A stretch of DNA of 64,000 nt from positions 1 through 64,000 of the forward strand of contig NZ_QEVW01000021.1 of NCBI RefSeq assembly GCF_003287275.1. Direction: 5' to 3'. Positions within the stretch are counted from its first letter, which is position 1. Every line of letters starts with the position of its first letter. The position numbers were made by a program, and so were the translations under genes. The stretch comes from Paenibacillus taichungensis (lineage in GTDB: Bacteria > Bacillota > Bacilli > Paenibacillales > Paenibacillaceae). Under the pieces are notes generated by a model. It was not told the origin of the DNA and did not search any database. It saw nothing but the letters and a program-made list of their open reading frames with translations. This document shows, piece by piece, positions 23,531-32,801 of this stretch.

Positions 23531-24931
23531 TTGAAAAGAATGGCAATCGTTCTTGCGGCAGGGCAAGGCAAACGGATGAAATCGAAATTGTACAAGGTAC
23601 TGCATCCCGTATGCGGTAAACCGATGGTGGGTCACGTGCTGGATGCAGCTCTTCGCGCAGGCGTTGAACGTAGCGTCGTTGTGGTCGGTCATGGTGCCGA
23701 AGCGGTGCAGTCATTTTTGGGTTCCAGAGCAGAGTACGTGCTTCAGGCTGAACAGTTGGGAACAGGACATGCGGTGAAGCAGGTTAAATCTCTGCTCGGC
23801 AGTGAAGCAGGATCAACCATTGTTGTCTGTGGAGATACACCACTTGTGACCAGCGAGACGCTGGAAGGACTGATGAAGCTCCATGAGAGCCGCGGAGCAG
23901 CAGCAACGGTTCTCACAGCTAAACTGGACAATCCCAAAGGGTACGGCCGCGTTATTCGCGGAGAAGATGGTTCTGTACAGCGCATTGTTGAACAGAAGGA
24001 TTGCACGGAGCAGGAAGATGCTGTGAACGAAATCAACACAGGTACGTACTGCTTCGATAATGCCAAATTATTCGCTGCGTTGGAGAAAGTGACGAACCAG
24101 AATGCTCAGGGAGAGTATTATCTCACTGATGTGGTTGGCATTTTCCGTAATGATGGAGAAGTGGTGGAAGCTTACATGTCAGATGACATCGCGGAATCCA
24201 TCGGAGTTAATGATCGACTTGCCCTTTCACAAGCAGAAGCGTTCATGCGTGAACGTTTGGCGGTGAAACATATGTTGAACGGTGTTACGATCATCGATCC
24301 GGCATCGACATATATCGGGGCGGATGTTACCATTGGATCAGATACAGTATTGTATCCGGGTACCATACTCAAAGGTACAACTACCATCGGCGAAGCATGC
24401 CATATTGGTCCTCAGGCAGATGTGGAAGATAGCATCATTCAGGATGGAGTTACAATCAAGCATTCTGTACTGTCACAAGCCGAGGTTGGATCAGAAGCAA
24501 CTGTAGGTCCATTTGCTTATTTGCGTCCAGGCACCAAACTGGGCCGCAACGTAAAAATTGGTGACTTTGTTGAAGTGAAAAATGCTACAATTGATGAAGG
24601 CTCCAAAGTATCTCATCTCAGTTATATTGGGGATGCTAAAGTAGGGAAAAACGTAAATGTTGGATGCGGGGCAATAACAGTGAATTATGATGGATATAAT
24701 AAAGCTGTAACGACGATTGAAGATGATGCGTTCGTAGGCAGTAATGTCAATCTGATTGCACCTGTCACGGTAGGAAAAGGCGCATATGTTGTTGCGGGCT
24801 CTACCGTTACCCATTCTGTTCCCGAAAACGATCTTGCGATTGCCCGCCCACGCCAGGAGAACAAACCTGGATATGCGGAGAAAATTCGTGGTCGTGCCAA
24901 AGCCAAGAAACAAAATGCCAAACCCGAATAA
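23531..24931 (+). CDS. glmU: Bifunctional UDP-GlcNAc pyrophosphorylase / GlcN-1-P acetyltransferase
   Basis: Makes UDP-N-acetylglucosamine for peptidoglycan and teichoic acid synthesis. The 466-residue protein has an N-terminal nucleotidyltransferase with LAAGQGKRMKSKLYKVLH at residues 8-25, and a C-terminal left-handed beta-helix of hexapeptide repeats from about residue 255 with the acetyltransferase motif YDGYNK near 387. The start is TTG with AGGAGG 9 nt upstream; ATG 23540 is too far from it. glmU-prs order is as in B. subtilis. Confidence 0.96.
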   Translation: MKRMAIVLAAGQGKRMKSKLYKVLHPVCGKPMVGHVLDAALRAGVERSVVVVGHGAEAVQSFLGSRAEYVLQAEQLGTGHAVKQVKSLLGSEAGSTIVVCGDTPLVTSETLEGLMKLHESRGAAATVLTAKLDNPKGYGRVIRGEDGSVQRIVEQKDCTEQEDAVNEINTGTYCFDNAKLFAALEKVTNQNAQGEYYLTDVVGIFRNDGEVVEAYMSDDIAESIGVNDRLALSQAEAFMRERLAVKHMLNGVTIIDPASTYIGADVTIGSDTVLYPGTILKGTTTIGEACHIGPQADVEDSIIQDGVTIKHSVLSQAEVGSEATVGPFAYLRPGTKLGRNVKIGDFVEVKNATIDEGSKVSHLSYIGDAKVGKNVNVGCGAITVNYDGYNKAVTTIEDDAFVGSNVNLIAPVTVGKGAYVVAGSTVTHSVPENDLAIARPRQENKPGYAEKIRGRAKAKKQNAKPE

Positions 24932-25032
24932 GGGGTATTGATATTAAGAATTGCCTCCTGAACATCGGGGGGTGCCGACATGTCGCAGACGCTTATAGAT
25001 TCCAATGAACCAGCACGGAGGGTTTTTATTTT

Positions 25033-25986
25033 ATGACTTATTTTGATTCGAAATTAAAAATATTTACTTGCAATTCTAACCCCAAGCTTGCCCATCAAAT
25101 TGCTGATTATATCGGAATTCCTATGGGTGAATCTCACACAACCAGCTTCAGTGATGGTGAGATCCAAGTGAAACTCTCTGAGAGTGTTCGGGGCTGTCAC
25201 GTTTATATCGTGCAGTCTACTTGCTTGCCGGTTAATGACAACCTGATGGAAATGCTCGTTATGATTGATGCACTTAAACGGGCATCTGCCAAGACGATTA
25301 ACGTCGTTATTCCGTACTATGGCTATGCTAGACAGGACCGTAAGGCCCGTTCGCGTGACCCGATTACAGCCAAACTGGTTGCCAATCTGATCGAAAAGGC
25401 GGGTGCAACCCGTGTAATCGCGATGGACTTGCATGCCATGCAGATTCAGGGATTCTTCGATATTCCGGTCGATCATTTGCTCGGCGTGCCGATTTTGGCT
25501 CAATATTTCCGCTCGAAACAGATCGAAAATCCGGTTGTTGTATCGCCTGACCACGGCGGCGTAGTACGCGCTCGGAAACTGGCTGACTTCCTGAATGCAC
25601 CTCTCGCAATTATCGACAAACGTCGTCCAGAGCCGAACGTCAGCGAAGTGATGAACATTATCGGTAACATCGAAGGTAAAACAGCAATTCTGATCGATGA
25701 CATCATTGATACAGCAGGAACGATTGTATTGGGAGCGAATGCTCTGATGGAAGGCGGCGTGAAGGAAGTATACGCTTGCTGTACTCACCCAGTATTGTCC
25801 GGACCTGCGATGGAACGCTTGGAGAATGCACCGCTGAAGGAAGTTATCGTAACGGATACCATTCCGATTACGCATGTTAACCCGACAAGCAAACTTAAAG
25901 TGTTGTCTGTAGCACCTTTGCTCGGAGAAGCCATTATCCGGGTTCATGAGGAATTGTCAATCAGCAAGCTGTTTGAAATTGAATAA
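25033..25986 (+). CDS. prs: Ribose-phosphate pyrophosphokinase
   Basis: Makes PRPP from ribose 5-phosphate and ATP for purine, pyrimidine, NAD, His and Trp synthesis. The 317-residue class I enzyme shows FSDGEIQVKL near residue 39, the catalytic YYGYARQDRKARSRDPI near residue 97, and the PRPP-binding AILIDDIIDTAGT near residue 219. GGAGG lies about 12 nt before the ATG. In B. subtilis ctc (general stress L25) follows, but here it is replaced by a minus-strand small gene and a repeat element. Confidence 0.97.
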   Translation: MTYFDSKLKIFTCNSNPKLAHQIADYIGIPMGESHTTSFSDGEIQVKLSESVRGCHVYIVQSTCLPVNDNLMEMLVMIDALKRASAKTINVVIPYYGYARQDRKARSRDPITAKLVANLIEKAGATRVIAMDLHAMQIQGFFDIPVDHLLGVPILAQYFRSKQIENPVVVSPDHGGVVRARKLADFLNAPLAIIDKRRPEPNVSEVMNIIGNIEGKTAILIDDIIDTAGTIVLGANALMEGGVKEVYACCTHPVLSGPAMERLENAPLKEVIVTDTIPITHVNPTSKLKVLSVAPLLGEAIIRVHEELSISKLFEIE

Positions 25987-26008
25987 GGATGTCTGCATAA
26001 AGTAGTAG

Positions 26009-26048
26009 AGGGGTTACGTTTTCCGGATCAATGGAAAATGTAACCCCT
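26009..26048. terminator. Long hairpin between prs and a convergent small gene
   Basis: AGGGGTTAC and TTTTCC pair with GGAAAA and GTAACCCCT around an 8-nt loop. No T run follows on either strand, so it may end both convergent transcripts or only slow degradation. Confidence 0.5.
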
Positions 26049-26093
26049 GTCGGCGTGCCGTTATATTGGAAGTGAAAAGTGCCTGCCGAATTT

Positions 26094-26294
26094 CTAGTAT
26101 CCGGGGCGGGAGATAAAACGGAACCGGCGCCGATGAAAAAGAGTGTCGGCAATTTCGACAAATTGATTATCGAAACGAGTGATTAGTCCGATCTCAATAT
26201 GGGTGTCGCGGTCATATACCTGTACAGGTACGTGATATTCCAGATGATAGATAAAATCGCTATGTTGAGTCAGTTGTCCGTTGTCTTCGCGCAA
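26094..26294 (-). CDS. Small conserved-looking protein of unknown function
   Basis: A 66-residue, charged and aromatic-rich protein with DTHIEIGLITRFDNQFVEI in the middle and an Arg-rich HRRRFRFISRPGY end. The start is TTG 26294 with AAGGTGAG 6 nt upstream on the minus strand; a longer GTG frame opens at 26339 without a ribosome binding site. Its codon pattern looks coding and nothing competes on the plus strand. I recognise no family. It sits alone, convergent to prs, beside a palindromic repeat. Confidence 0.6.
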   Translation of the reverse strand: MREDNGQLTQHSDFIYHLEYHVPVQVYDRDTHIEIGLITRFDNQFVEIADTLFHRRRFRFISRPGY

Positions 26295-26349
26295 AACCCG
26301 CTCACCTTCCTGGGTTGATGAAATAATAAATGTAAACACTATATAAGAT

Positions 26350-26561
26350 CAACTAAACATTTACACGATAACGGAGAGGACAGAAATAACTTGAAGAAGC
26401 GAAGCGTTCGCCTGAAAGCTTTCTGCAAGAAAGCTACATCGAAAGCATAAGCTATCCCCGGATTTTCACCTTTTCATAAAGAAATCAAAAAAATCCGGGG
26501 ATAACAGCGATCGGAAAGTTGTTCTGTCATCGGAGTGCCAGTGTAAATACTCTTTAGTTCA
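26350..26561. repeat. About 210-bp palindromic intergenic element
   Basis: The ends form an imperfect inverted repeat of roughly 50 bp: AACTAAA...ATTTACAC...GACAGAA.AACTT at the left and its complement, ending TTTAGTT at 26559, at the right. Inside are a perfect 14-bp inverted repeat (TATCCCCGGATTTT at 26453-26466 and its complement at 26490-26503), a hairpin with 8-bp arms at 26417-26435 and GCGAA/TTCGC near 26398-26411. It has no ORF. The build resembles a MITE or REP-like repeat, but copy number cannot be judged from one window. Confidence 0.6.
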
Positions 26562-26660
26562 AATTATATAACAATTCGAATCTCACTTTGTTGATATTAT
26601 ATGAAATATAACATTCGAAGTCTATGCTTCACCTTAGGCTGATCCGAAGGAGGGAACAAG

Positions 26661-27221
26661 ATGAAGTGGATTGTCGGCCTCGGAAATCCAGGCCCGAACT
26701 ATGCCAAAACTCGTCATAACATCGGCTTTATGGCACTTGATCGACTCGCAGAGCGCCATAATATCTCCATAACGCAGAGCAAATGCAAGGCGCTCATTGG
26801 AGAAGGCGTAATTGGTGGCGTCAAAACGGTGCTGATTAAACCAATGACGTTTATGAACCTGTCCGGTGAGTCGGTAAGGGCTTATATGGACTTTTATAAA
26901 GTTAGTCTGGAAGACCTGATTGTTGTCTATGACGACATGGACACGGAAACAGGCAAAGTCAGATTGCGTTACCAGGGCAGTGCAGGTGGTCACAATGGAA
27001 TCAAATCCATTATCCAGCACACCGGTACTCAGCAGTTTAACCGGGTGCGGATGGGAATATCCCGACCAGAACCGGGACATGCCATTGTAGATTACGTACT
27101 GTCCAAGTTTATGAAGAACGAAAAGGAAGCGCTCGATCAAACGATCGAACAGACCTGTGATGCATTGGAGTATAGTCTGGATCATACGTTTGAGCAGACG
27201 ATGGCCAAGTTCAACGGGTGA
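26661..27221 (+). CDS. pth: Peptidyl-tRNA hydrolase (SpoVC)
   Basis: Releases peptides from peptidyl-tRNA after premature drop-off. The 186-residue protein has the N-terminal VGLGNPGPNYAKTRHNIGF (catalytic histidine near residue 20), FMNLSGESVR near residue 66 and VYDDMDTETGKVRLR near residue 92, the full set for bacterial Pth. GAAGGAGGG precedes the ATG. In B. subtilis this gene is spoVC, followed as here by fin and mfd. Confidence 0.97.
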   Translation: MKWIVGLGNPGPNYAKTRHNIGFMALDRLAERHNISITQSKCKALIGEGVIGGVKTVLIKPMTFMNLSGESVRAYMDFYKVSLEDLIVVYDDMDTETGKVRLRYQGSAGGHNGIKSIIQHTGTQQFNRVRMGISRPEPGHAIVDYVLSKFMKNEKEALDQTIEQTCDALEYSLDHTFEQTMAKFNG

Positions 27222-27319
27222 ACCGCTGCAGTTGACACTGGAAAAATGATCAAGATCCGGGTTCGATTCCGTCTTAATGGGCATACTGGACGTATAAACC
27301 ATGTTCAGGAGGCATAAAC

Positions 27320-27550
27320 ATGTCAGTGAATTATGTGTGCAGGCATTGCCGTACTTTTATTGGACGAATCGATTCTGCCCGGATAACGGAAGCGCAATTG
27401 GGCTTTCATTTCTTGACCCCCGACGAGCGGAGGGATATAATAGCGTATAATTCCGGTGGCGATATAACCGTTCGAATTACATGTGATTATTGCAAAGAAG
27501 CTCTGGAATTCAATCCTGAGCTAAGTCTGCTTGCGAGTCCGCTTCAATAA
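27320..27550 (+). CDS. fin: Anti-sigma-F factor Fin (YabK)
   Basis: Fin is made in the forespore and inhibits sigma-F, helping the switch to sigma-G. The 76-residue protein carries CRHC near residue 8 and CDYC near residue 57, a zinc-binding pair pattern, and the F-x-x-L-T-P-D-E-R-R-D-x-I core. AGGAGG lies before the ATG. The pth-fin-mfd order matches B. subtilis. Together with gin at 2.5 kb, two anti-sigma factors of the forespore cascade lie in this window. Confidence 0.93.
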   Translation: MSVNYVCRHCRTFIGRIDSARITEAQLGFHFLTPDERRDIIAYNSGGDITVRITCDYCKEALEFNPELSLLASPLQ

Positions 27551-27828
27551 TTAACTCGCCCGCAGCAAGAACTTATGACAGATGATGGTGGCTGCGGAAT
27601 ACCGCTTCACCTTTATAGCCTTGGCAGCCTGCTGAGGCTTCTTTTCAGTTGGGATGAAACCAGACTATATCCAAATTACCCTTCAGCTACATCAAACGGA
27701 TGTGGCAAAGAAGCGATTAATCCTTTATGATGAAACAGGACAAAAAGGAATTTGTATCCAATTTCTAATGTGGTGAACCTACGCGCAGGCGTGAGATACT
27801 CAAGTAAGTTATAAGAGAGGTGCCCCTT

Positions 27829-30800
27829 TTGTTACAAGCACTTATACAGGCTTTTTCCAAAGATCCGGACTTCGGATCCATTACGGCCGGGATTACATCC
27901 GGTATGAAGGAGCAGTTGGTTTCGGGCTTATCCGGTTCGGCGCGTCAGATTATGCTGGCTGCCTTACATCAGGAAATGAACCGCCCCCTGCTCGTTGTGA
28001 CACACAATATGTTTTCCGCTCAAAAAATCGCAGAAGATTTACAGGAAGCGCTTTCACCAGATCAGGTGCTGCTCTATCCTGCCAACGAGCTTGTTGCCGC
28101 TGAAGCTGCTGTTTCCAGTCCGGAAACATTGGGTCAGCGTATTGACGTGTTGGTCCGTTGCGCCCAGGGATTCAGGGGCGTTGTTGTTATCCCATTTTCC
28201 GGGGTACGGCGTTATGTTCCACTTCCAGAAGTGATGGCTAATGCTCAGATTACAATTAAACAAGGGAATACGCTGGAGCTCGATTCATTCCTGCTGGAGA
28301 TGGTGAAGCTCGGATATGAACGCGTTGAACGTGTGGAATCACGCGGCGAGATGAGCGTCCGTGGAGGAATTATTGATTTCTATCCGGTCACATCGTCCAT
28401 TGCGTATCGTGTGGAATTATTTGACGATGAGATCGATTCCATTCGTACATTTGATCCTGCAGATCAGCGCTCCATTGAACGAATTGACGAAGTAACGGTA
28501 CTGCCGTGCAAAGAGTTAATTGCAGATCGCGAACGTATGGAGAAGGCTGCGGATGCAGCAGTTATTTTGCTTGACCAACAGTTGGAGAAAATGACAGACC
28601 GGCAGGCGAAGCTGCGTCTGCGAGAAGAAATTCATCGCGAGATCGAACTTCTGCGGGAGCATGTGTATTTCTCCGAAATGTATAAATATATTTCACCGCT
28701 CTATCCAGAAAACAAGACGATCTACGACTACATGCCAGAAGATACGCTGCTTGTACTCGATGAGCCGGCAAGGCTCGCAGAGACGTCAAAACAGCTTGAC
28801 CGGGATGAGTCGGAGTGGAATCTGCATCTGATGCAAAACGGAAAGACCCTTCCGGACCTGCATCTGTCGGCCGATGGGGATGATCTGATCTATGAACGTC
28901 CATTCCAGACGTTGTTTATGTCCATCTTTTTGCGTCAGGTTCCTCATACCCAGCCGCAGAATATCCTCAACTTTATCAGTCGTGGAATGCAGGACTTCCA
29001 TGGTCAGATGAACGTGCTCAAAGCAGAGATGGAGCGCTGGCAGAAAGCCGGAGTTCAGGTGCTCATGCTGGCTAACGGTGAGGAAAGACTCGATCGGATG
29101 CGCCGGGTACTCATGGACTATGATATCCCTGAGCCGGAGATGCTTATTGGCAACCTGCAAACCGGATTTGAAATGCCTTCTATTCATCTGGCTGTCGTTA
29201 CTGAAGGTGAGATGTTCTCACAGAAGCAGCGCAAAGTGCGCAAACCGATTCGCAATGTGGATAATGCTGAACGTATTAAATCCTATAGTGAGCTGAAAGT
29301 TGGCGATTATGTCGTTCACCAGAATCACGGGATTGGTAAGTATCTCGGGATTGGCACACTTGAGGTTGGCGGGATTCACAAAGACTACATGCATATTCTC
29401 TATGCAGGTGGAGACAAACTGTCTGTACCGATTGAGCAGATTGATCTGATTCAGAAATATGTCGGTTCGGAAGAGAAAGAGCCGAAAATATATAAGCTGG
29501 GCGGTAATGAGTGGACACGAGTTAAAAATAAAGTCCGCACATCCGTACAGGATATTGCTGATGATCTAATCAAGCTTTATGCGGAACGCCAGACGTCAAA
29601 AGGTTTTGGCTTCGACAAAGACTCTGCGGAACAGCAGGAGTTTGAGGACATGTTCCCTTATGATGAGACACGTGATCAGGTGCGTGCCATCGAAGAAATC
29701 AAGAAAGATATGGAACAAAATCGTCCGATGGACCGTTTATTGTGTGGGGATGTCGGTTACGGCAAAACCGAGGTTGCGATCCGTGCTGCATTTAAGGCTG
29801 CCATTGAGGGTAAACAGGTTGCTGTATTGGTTCCTACAACCATTTTGGCTCAGCAGCATTATGAAACGTTCCGTGAGCGTTTCTCGGGATATCCGTTCAA
29901 CATTCATGTACTTAGTCGATTCCGTTCACGTAAAGAACAGAATGAGACGGCCAAAGGCATCAAGGCAGGCACCGTCGATATTGTCATTGGTACTCATCGG
30001 TTATTGTCACAGGATCTAGTCTTCAAGGATCTTGGCCTGTTAATTGTAGATGAAGAGCAGCGCTTTGGTGTAACCCACAAGGAGAAACTGAAAAAGCTGA
30101 AAACAAACGTGGACGTGCTGACACTGACAGCGACGCCGATTCCGCGTACCCTTCACATGTCCATGCTGGGCGTTCGGGATCTGTCGGTTATCGAGACACC
30201 GCCGGAAAACCGTTTTCCGGTACAGACGTATGTCGTTGAACACAGTCAGGCGCTTGTTCGTGAAGCGATTGAACGTGAATTGGCTCGTGGCGGTCAAGTC
30301 TACTACTTGTATAACCGTGTGCAGGGAATTCAGGAGATGGCTGCCGAAATTTCCGAATTGGTCCCTGAAGCCAAGGTTGGTGTGGGTCATGGCCAGATGT
30401 CGGAAACGGAGCTGGAGAAAACTATTCTGGACTTCCTGGATGGTGAATATGACGTACTCGTCAGCACAAGCATCATTGAGACCGGGGTGGATATTCCTAA
30501 CGTAAATACGCTGATCGTGCATGACGCGGACAAAATGGGTCTCTCGCAGCTGTACCAGCTGCGTGGACGGGTGGGACGTTCCAACCGGATTGCGTATGCG
30601 TATTTCACGTACCAACGGGACAAAGTGCTGACCGAAGTTGCTGAGAAACGTCTGCAATCGATCAAGGAATTCACTGAACTGGGTTCGGGATTTAAGATCG
30701 CGATGCGTGATTTGTCGATCCGCGGCGCGGGTAATCTGCTCGGAGCTGAACAGCACGGCTTTATTGCGTCTGTCGGATTCGATCTGTATTCTCAGATGCT

Positions 30801-31356
30801 GGCAGAGGAAATCAACAAACGGAAAGTTACGATGCTCGGCGAAGAGCCGGTTCCCTCCGATCAGTGGAACACAACGCTGGATCTCAGTATCGATGCGTAC
30901 TTGCCGTCTGATTATATTTATGACAGTATTCAGAAGATTGAAATTTACAAAAAAGTGGCGGTTATTGCCTCCTTCGACGATGCAATGGAACTGGAAGACG
31001 AATTGGTTGACCGATTCGGAGATCTGCCGGAAGCCGTGATCAACCTGCTGGCGGTGGCCAGAATGAAAGTCTATGGCAAGATTTACGGTATTGAATCCAT
31101 CTCCCAACGCGGAGATGATCTTACAGTGAAGTTCTATGAAGGCCGAGAACATGCATTTGAGCTCTCAAAAATCGCACACATTGGAAATCAGTTCGAAAGA
31201 CGTGTACAATTTGAACAAGGACCCCATATGCTTATTCATGTCAAGGGCAAAGGGCTTGGGGACAAGCAACTGATGGAGCTGGTAGAGAAATTTCTGGAGT
31301 CCATGAAAAGTGCTTTTAAATCAAAGGGGGAACTAAAGGATGTTAGCAAAGTATAA
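27829..31356 (+). CDS. mfd: Transcription-repair coupling factor Mfd
   Basis: Removes RNA polymerase stalled at DNA lesions and recruits UvrA. The 1175-residue protein has a UvrB-like N-terminus (residues 1-340), the RNA polymerase-interaction domain with VGDYVVHQNHGIGKYLGI near residue 495, RecG-like motor domains with Walker A GDVGYGKTE near residue 642 and DEEQRFG near residue 743, the TRG motif region, and a C-terminal D7 domain. The start TTG 27829 has AAGAGAGG 8 nt upstream; GTG 27820 overlaps that site. A GC hairpin (CCGCAGC/GCTGCGG) lies upstream near 27559-27600. Confidence 0.97.
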   Translation: MLQALIQAFSKDPDFGSITAGITSGMKEQLVSGLSGSARQIMLAALHQEMNRPLLVVTHNMFSAQKIAEDLQEALSPDQVLLYPANELVAAEAAVSSPETLGQRIDVLVRCAQGFRGVVVIPFSGVRRYVPLPEVMANAQITIKQGNTLELDSFLLEMVKLGYERVERVESRGEMSVRGGIIDFYPVTSSIAYRVELFDDEIDSIRTFDPADQRSIERIDEVTVLPCKELIADRERMEKAADAAVILLDQQLEKMTDRQAKLRLREEIHREIELLREHVYFSEMYKYISPLYPENKTIYDYMPEDTLLVLDEPARLAETSKQLDRDESEWNLHLMQNGKTLPDLHLSADGDDLIYERPFQTLFMSIFLRQVPHTQPQNILNFISRGMQDFHGQMNVLKAEMERWQKAGVQVLMLANGEERLDRMRRVLMDYDIPEPEMLIGNLQTGFEMPSIHLAVVTEGEMFSQKQRKVRKPIRNVDNAERIKSYSELKVGDYVVHQNHGIGKYLGIGTLEVGGIHKDYMHILYAGGDKLSVPIEQIDLIQKYVGSEEKEPKIYKLGGNEWTRVKNKVRTSVQDIADDLIKLYAERQTSKGFGFDKDSAEQQEFEDMFPYDETRDQVRAIEEIKKDMEQNRPMDRLLCGDVGYGKTEVAIRAAFKAAIEGKQVAVLVPTTILAQQHYETFRERFSGYPFNIHVLSRFRSRKEQNETAKGIKAGTVDIVIGTHRLLSQDLVFKDLGLLIVDEEQRFGVTHKEKLKKLKTNVDVLTLTATPIPRTLHMSMLGVRDLSVIETPPENRFPVQTYVVEHSQALVREAIERELARGGQVYYLYNRVQGIQEMAAEISELVPEAKVGVGHGQMSETELEKTILDFLDGEYDVLVSTSIIETGVDIPNVNTLIVHDADKMGLSQLYQLRGRVGRSNRIAYAYFTYQRDKVLTEVAEKRLQSIKEFTELGSGFKIAMRDLSIRGAGNLLGAEQHGFIASVGFDLYSQMLAEEINKRKVTMLGEEPVPSDQWNTTLDLSIDAYLPSDYIYDSIQKIEIYKKVAVIASFDDAMELEDELVDRFGDLPEAVINLLAVARMKVYGKIYGIESISQRGDDLTVKFYEGREHAFELSKIAHIGNQFERRVQFEQGPHMLIHVKGKGLGDKQLMELVEKFLESMKSAFKSKGELKDVSKV

Positions 31357-32482
31357 AAAAGTAGGGAAAGTACTGTCTGTGAGTATGGTAGCAGTACTGT
31401 CCCTATCACTACTTGCTGCTTGTGGCAAGAAGGAAGAAGCAACAACGGAAACAAAGGATACAAGTGCTGTAGTCGCTACGTATGAAGGCGGTACAATTAC
31501 AGCCAATGAATTCGACATGGAGCAACGGGTCATGAAATTCCTCTATCCGGAATATGCACAAATGATGGATATGGATGATTTCAAGGAATACCTGGTAAAA
31601 CAGGAAGTTGCATATGAATATTTGAGTGGAAAAGCAAGTGATGCAGCGAAAACCGAAGGTGCCAAAACAGCGACAGAGCAATTCGACAAAATGAAGGCTT
31701 CTGTTCAAGCTGATCAATGGACTGAGATGCTGAAAGCTCAGAACCTGACAGACCAGAACATTAAAGATTACATGACTCGCATTATGACAGTAATTAAGGA
31801 CAAAGAAACTGGCGTTACTGAAGATGCGATTAAAGCTGAATTTGAGAAAAATAAAGATCAGTTCACAACGGCGTCTGTTCGTCACGTACTGATTAACTTT
31901 ACGGATCCAAAAACGCAAAAAGAGCGTAAAAAGGAAGATGCTCTGAAACTTGCGAAAGAAGTGAAAGCCAAATTGGACGGCGGAGCAGACTTTGCTGAAA
32001 TTGCAAAGAAATACTCTGAAGACACAGGTTCTGCAGAAAAAGGCGGATTGTATGAAGATACACCTGTAGCTAGCTGGGTAGATGCGTTCAAAGAAGCGGC
32101 CAAAACGCTGCCATTGAACAAAATCAGTGATCCTGTAGAGACTGAATATGGTTATCACATCATGAAAGTAGAAAAACGTACAGAAGCGGACTACGCGAAA
32201 TTGACTGCTGAGCAAAAAGAAACACTCAAAAGCCAATTGGCCGCTGCTGAGATCGACACATTCATGACCAGCGAACTGGACAAAATCGTAAAAGAAGTAA
32301 AACTGCCGAAAACAGACAAGGCTGAAGAAGGCACGACTGAAGGCACAACCGGTACAGGAACTGATGCAGGTACTGAGGGTGAGAAAACCGATGCGGGTAC
32401 GGATACCAAAACGGATCAAGGAACAACTGGAACCGACAAGGATACAAAAACAGATGAAAGTACAGATACAAGCGGTAAGTAA
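31340..32482 (+). CDS. PrsA-like parvulin foldase lipoprotein
   Basis: Extracytoplasmic peptidyl-prolyl isomerase that probably helps fold secreted proteins. A signal peptide ends in the lipobox LLAAC (Cys 28), followed by a SurA/trigger-type helical part, a parvulin domain with SVRHVLINF near residue 178 and EYGYHIMKVEKR near residue 273, and a 55-residue Thr/Gly/Asp/Glu-rich tail made of short repeats, probably spanning the wall. It overlaps mfd by 17 nt, and AAAGGGGGAA lies before the ATG. A perfect hairpin terminator follows. A second parvulin-like gene lies at 54.5 kb. Confidence 0.9.
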   Translation: MLAKYKKVGKVLSVSMVAVLSLSLLAACGKKEEATTETKDTSAVVATYEGGTITANEFDMEQRVMKFLYPEYAQMMDMDDFKEYLVKQEVAYEYLSGKASDAAKTEGAKTATEQFDKMKASVQADQWTEMLKAQNLTDQNIKDYMTRIMTVIKDKETGVTEDAIKAEFEKNKDQFTTASVRHVLINFTDPKTQKERKKEDALKLAKEVKAKLDGGADFAEIAKKYSEDTGSAEKGGLYEDTPVASWVDAFKEAAKTLPLNKISDPVETEYGYHIMKVEKRTEADYAKLTAEQKETLKSQLAAAEIDTFMTSELDKIVKEVKLPKTDKAEEGTTEGTTGTGTDAGTEGEKTDAGTDTKTDQGTTGTDKDTKTDESTDTSGK

Positions 32483-32559
32483 GATAGCGAATGCGTACTT
32501 CCAGCCAATACATTTGTCTGGGTGATACACTGAACGCTTCAAATATGGACAACCATACA

Positions 32560-32600
32560 GAAAAGCAAGAGGGGGACTTAAGGCCTCCCTCTTGCTTTTC
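32560..32600. terminator. Bidirectional-type terminator after the PrsA-like gene
   Basis: GAAAAGCAAGAGGG and CCCTCTTGCTTTTC form a 14-bp perfect stem. The A and T ends allow termination on both strands. Confidence 0.85.
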
Positions 32601-32674
32601 CTTGTATCTATGGAGCAAAGTGGGTACATGGTCGCCTTCTGTGGAAGTTTACACAACTATATTCTCCAAAGTAT

Positions 32675-32704
32675 GTATAAGGAAATGGGAACAGATGAAT
32701 ACTA
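32675..32704 (+). promoter_or_regulatory. Possible sigma-G promoter of spoVT
   Basis: GTATA at 32675-32679 and AATACTA at 32698-32704 match six of seven sigma-G -10 bases with the same 18-nt spacing as the sspF promoter. spoVT is sigma-G dependent in B. subtilis. No gene is seen elsewhere in the 32483-32801 gap. Confidence 0.45.
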
Positions 32705-32801
32705 TGGTCAAGATATCACACTAAACGTTCTGGGACTTTCCTCTACCCATTAAGGAACAGTAGTTGAAAAATCTTCTCGAGAAAGTGGGGCAACATGTGA
32801 A

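Noticed and set aside
25054..25947. Long minus-strand frame opposite prs
   Set aside because: Complement of the well-supported prs gene with no ribosome site and unlikely composition.
27240..27300. tRNA T-arm-like GGTTCGATTCC after pth
   Set aside because: The flanking bases do not form the 5-bp T stem, and no acceptor, D or anticodon arm is present.
32330..32480. Tandem Thr/Gly/Asp codon repeats at the end of the PrsA-like gene
   Set aside because: Read as a low-complexity protein tail, not a CRISPR or DNA repeat array.
31409..32656. 415-codon minus-strand frame opposite the PrsA-like gene
   Set aside because: Antisense to a clear lipoprotein gene; the Cys/Phe/Ile-rich product is typical of a shadow frame.
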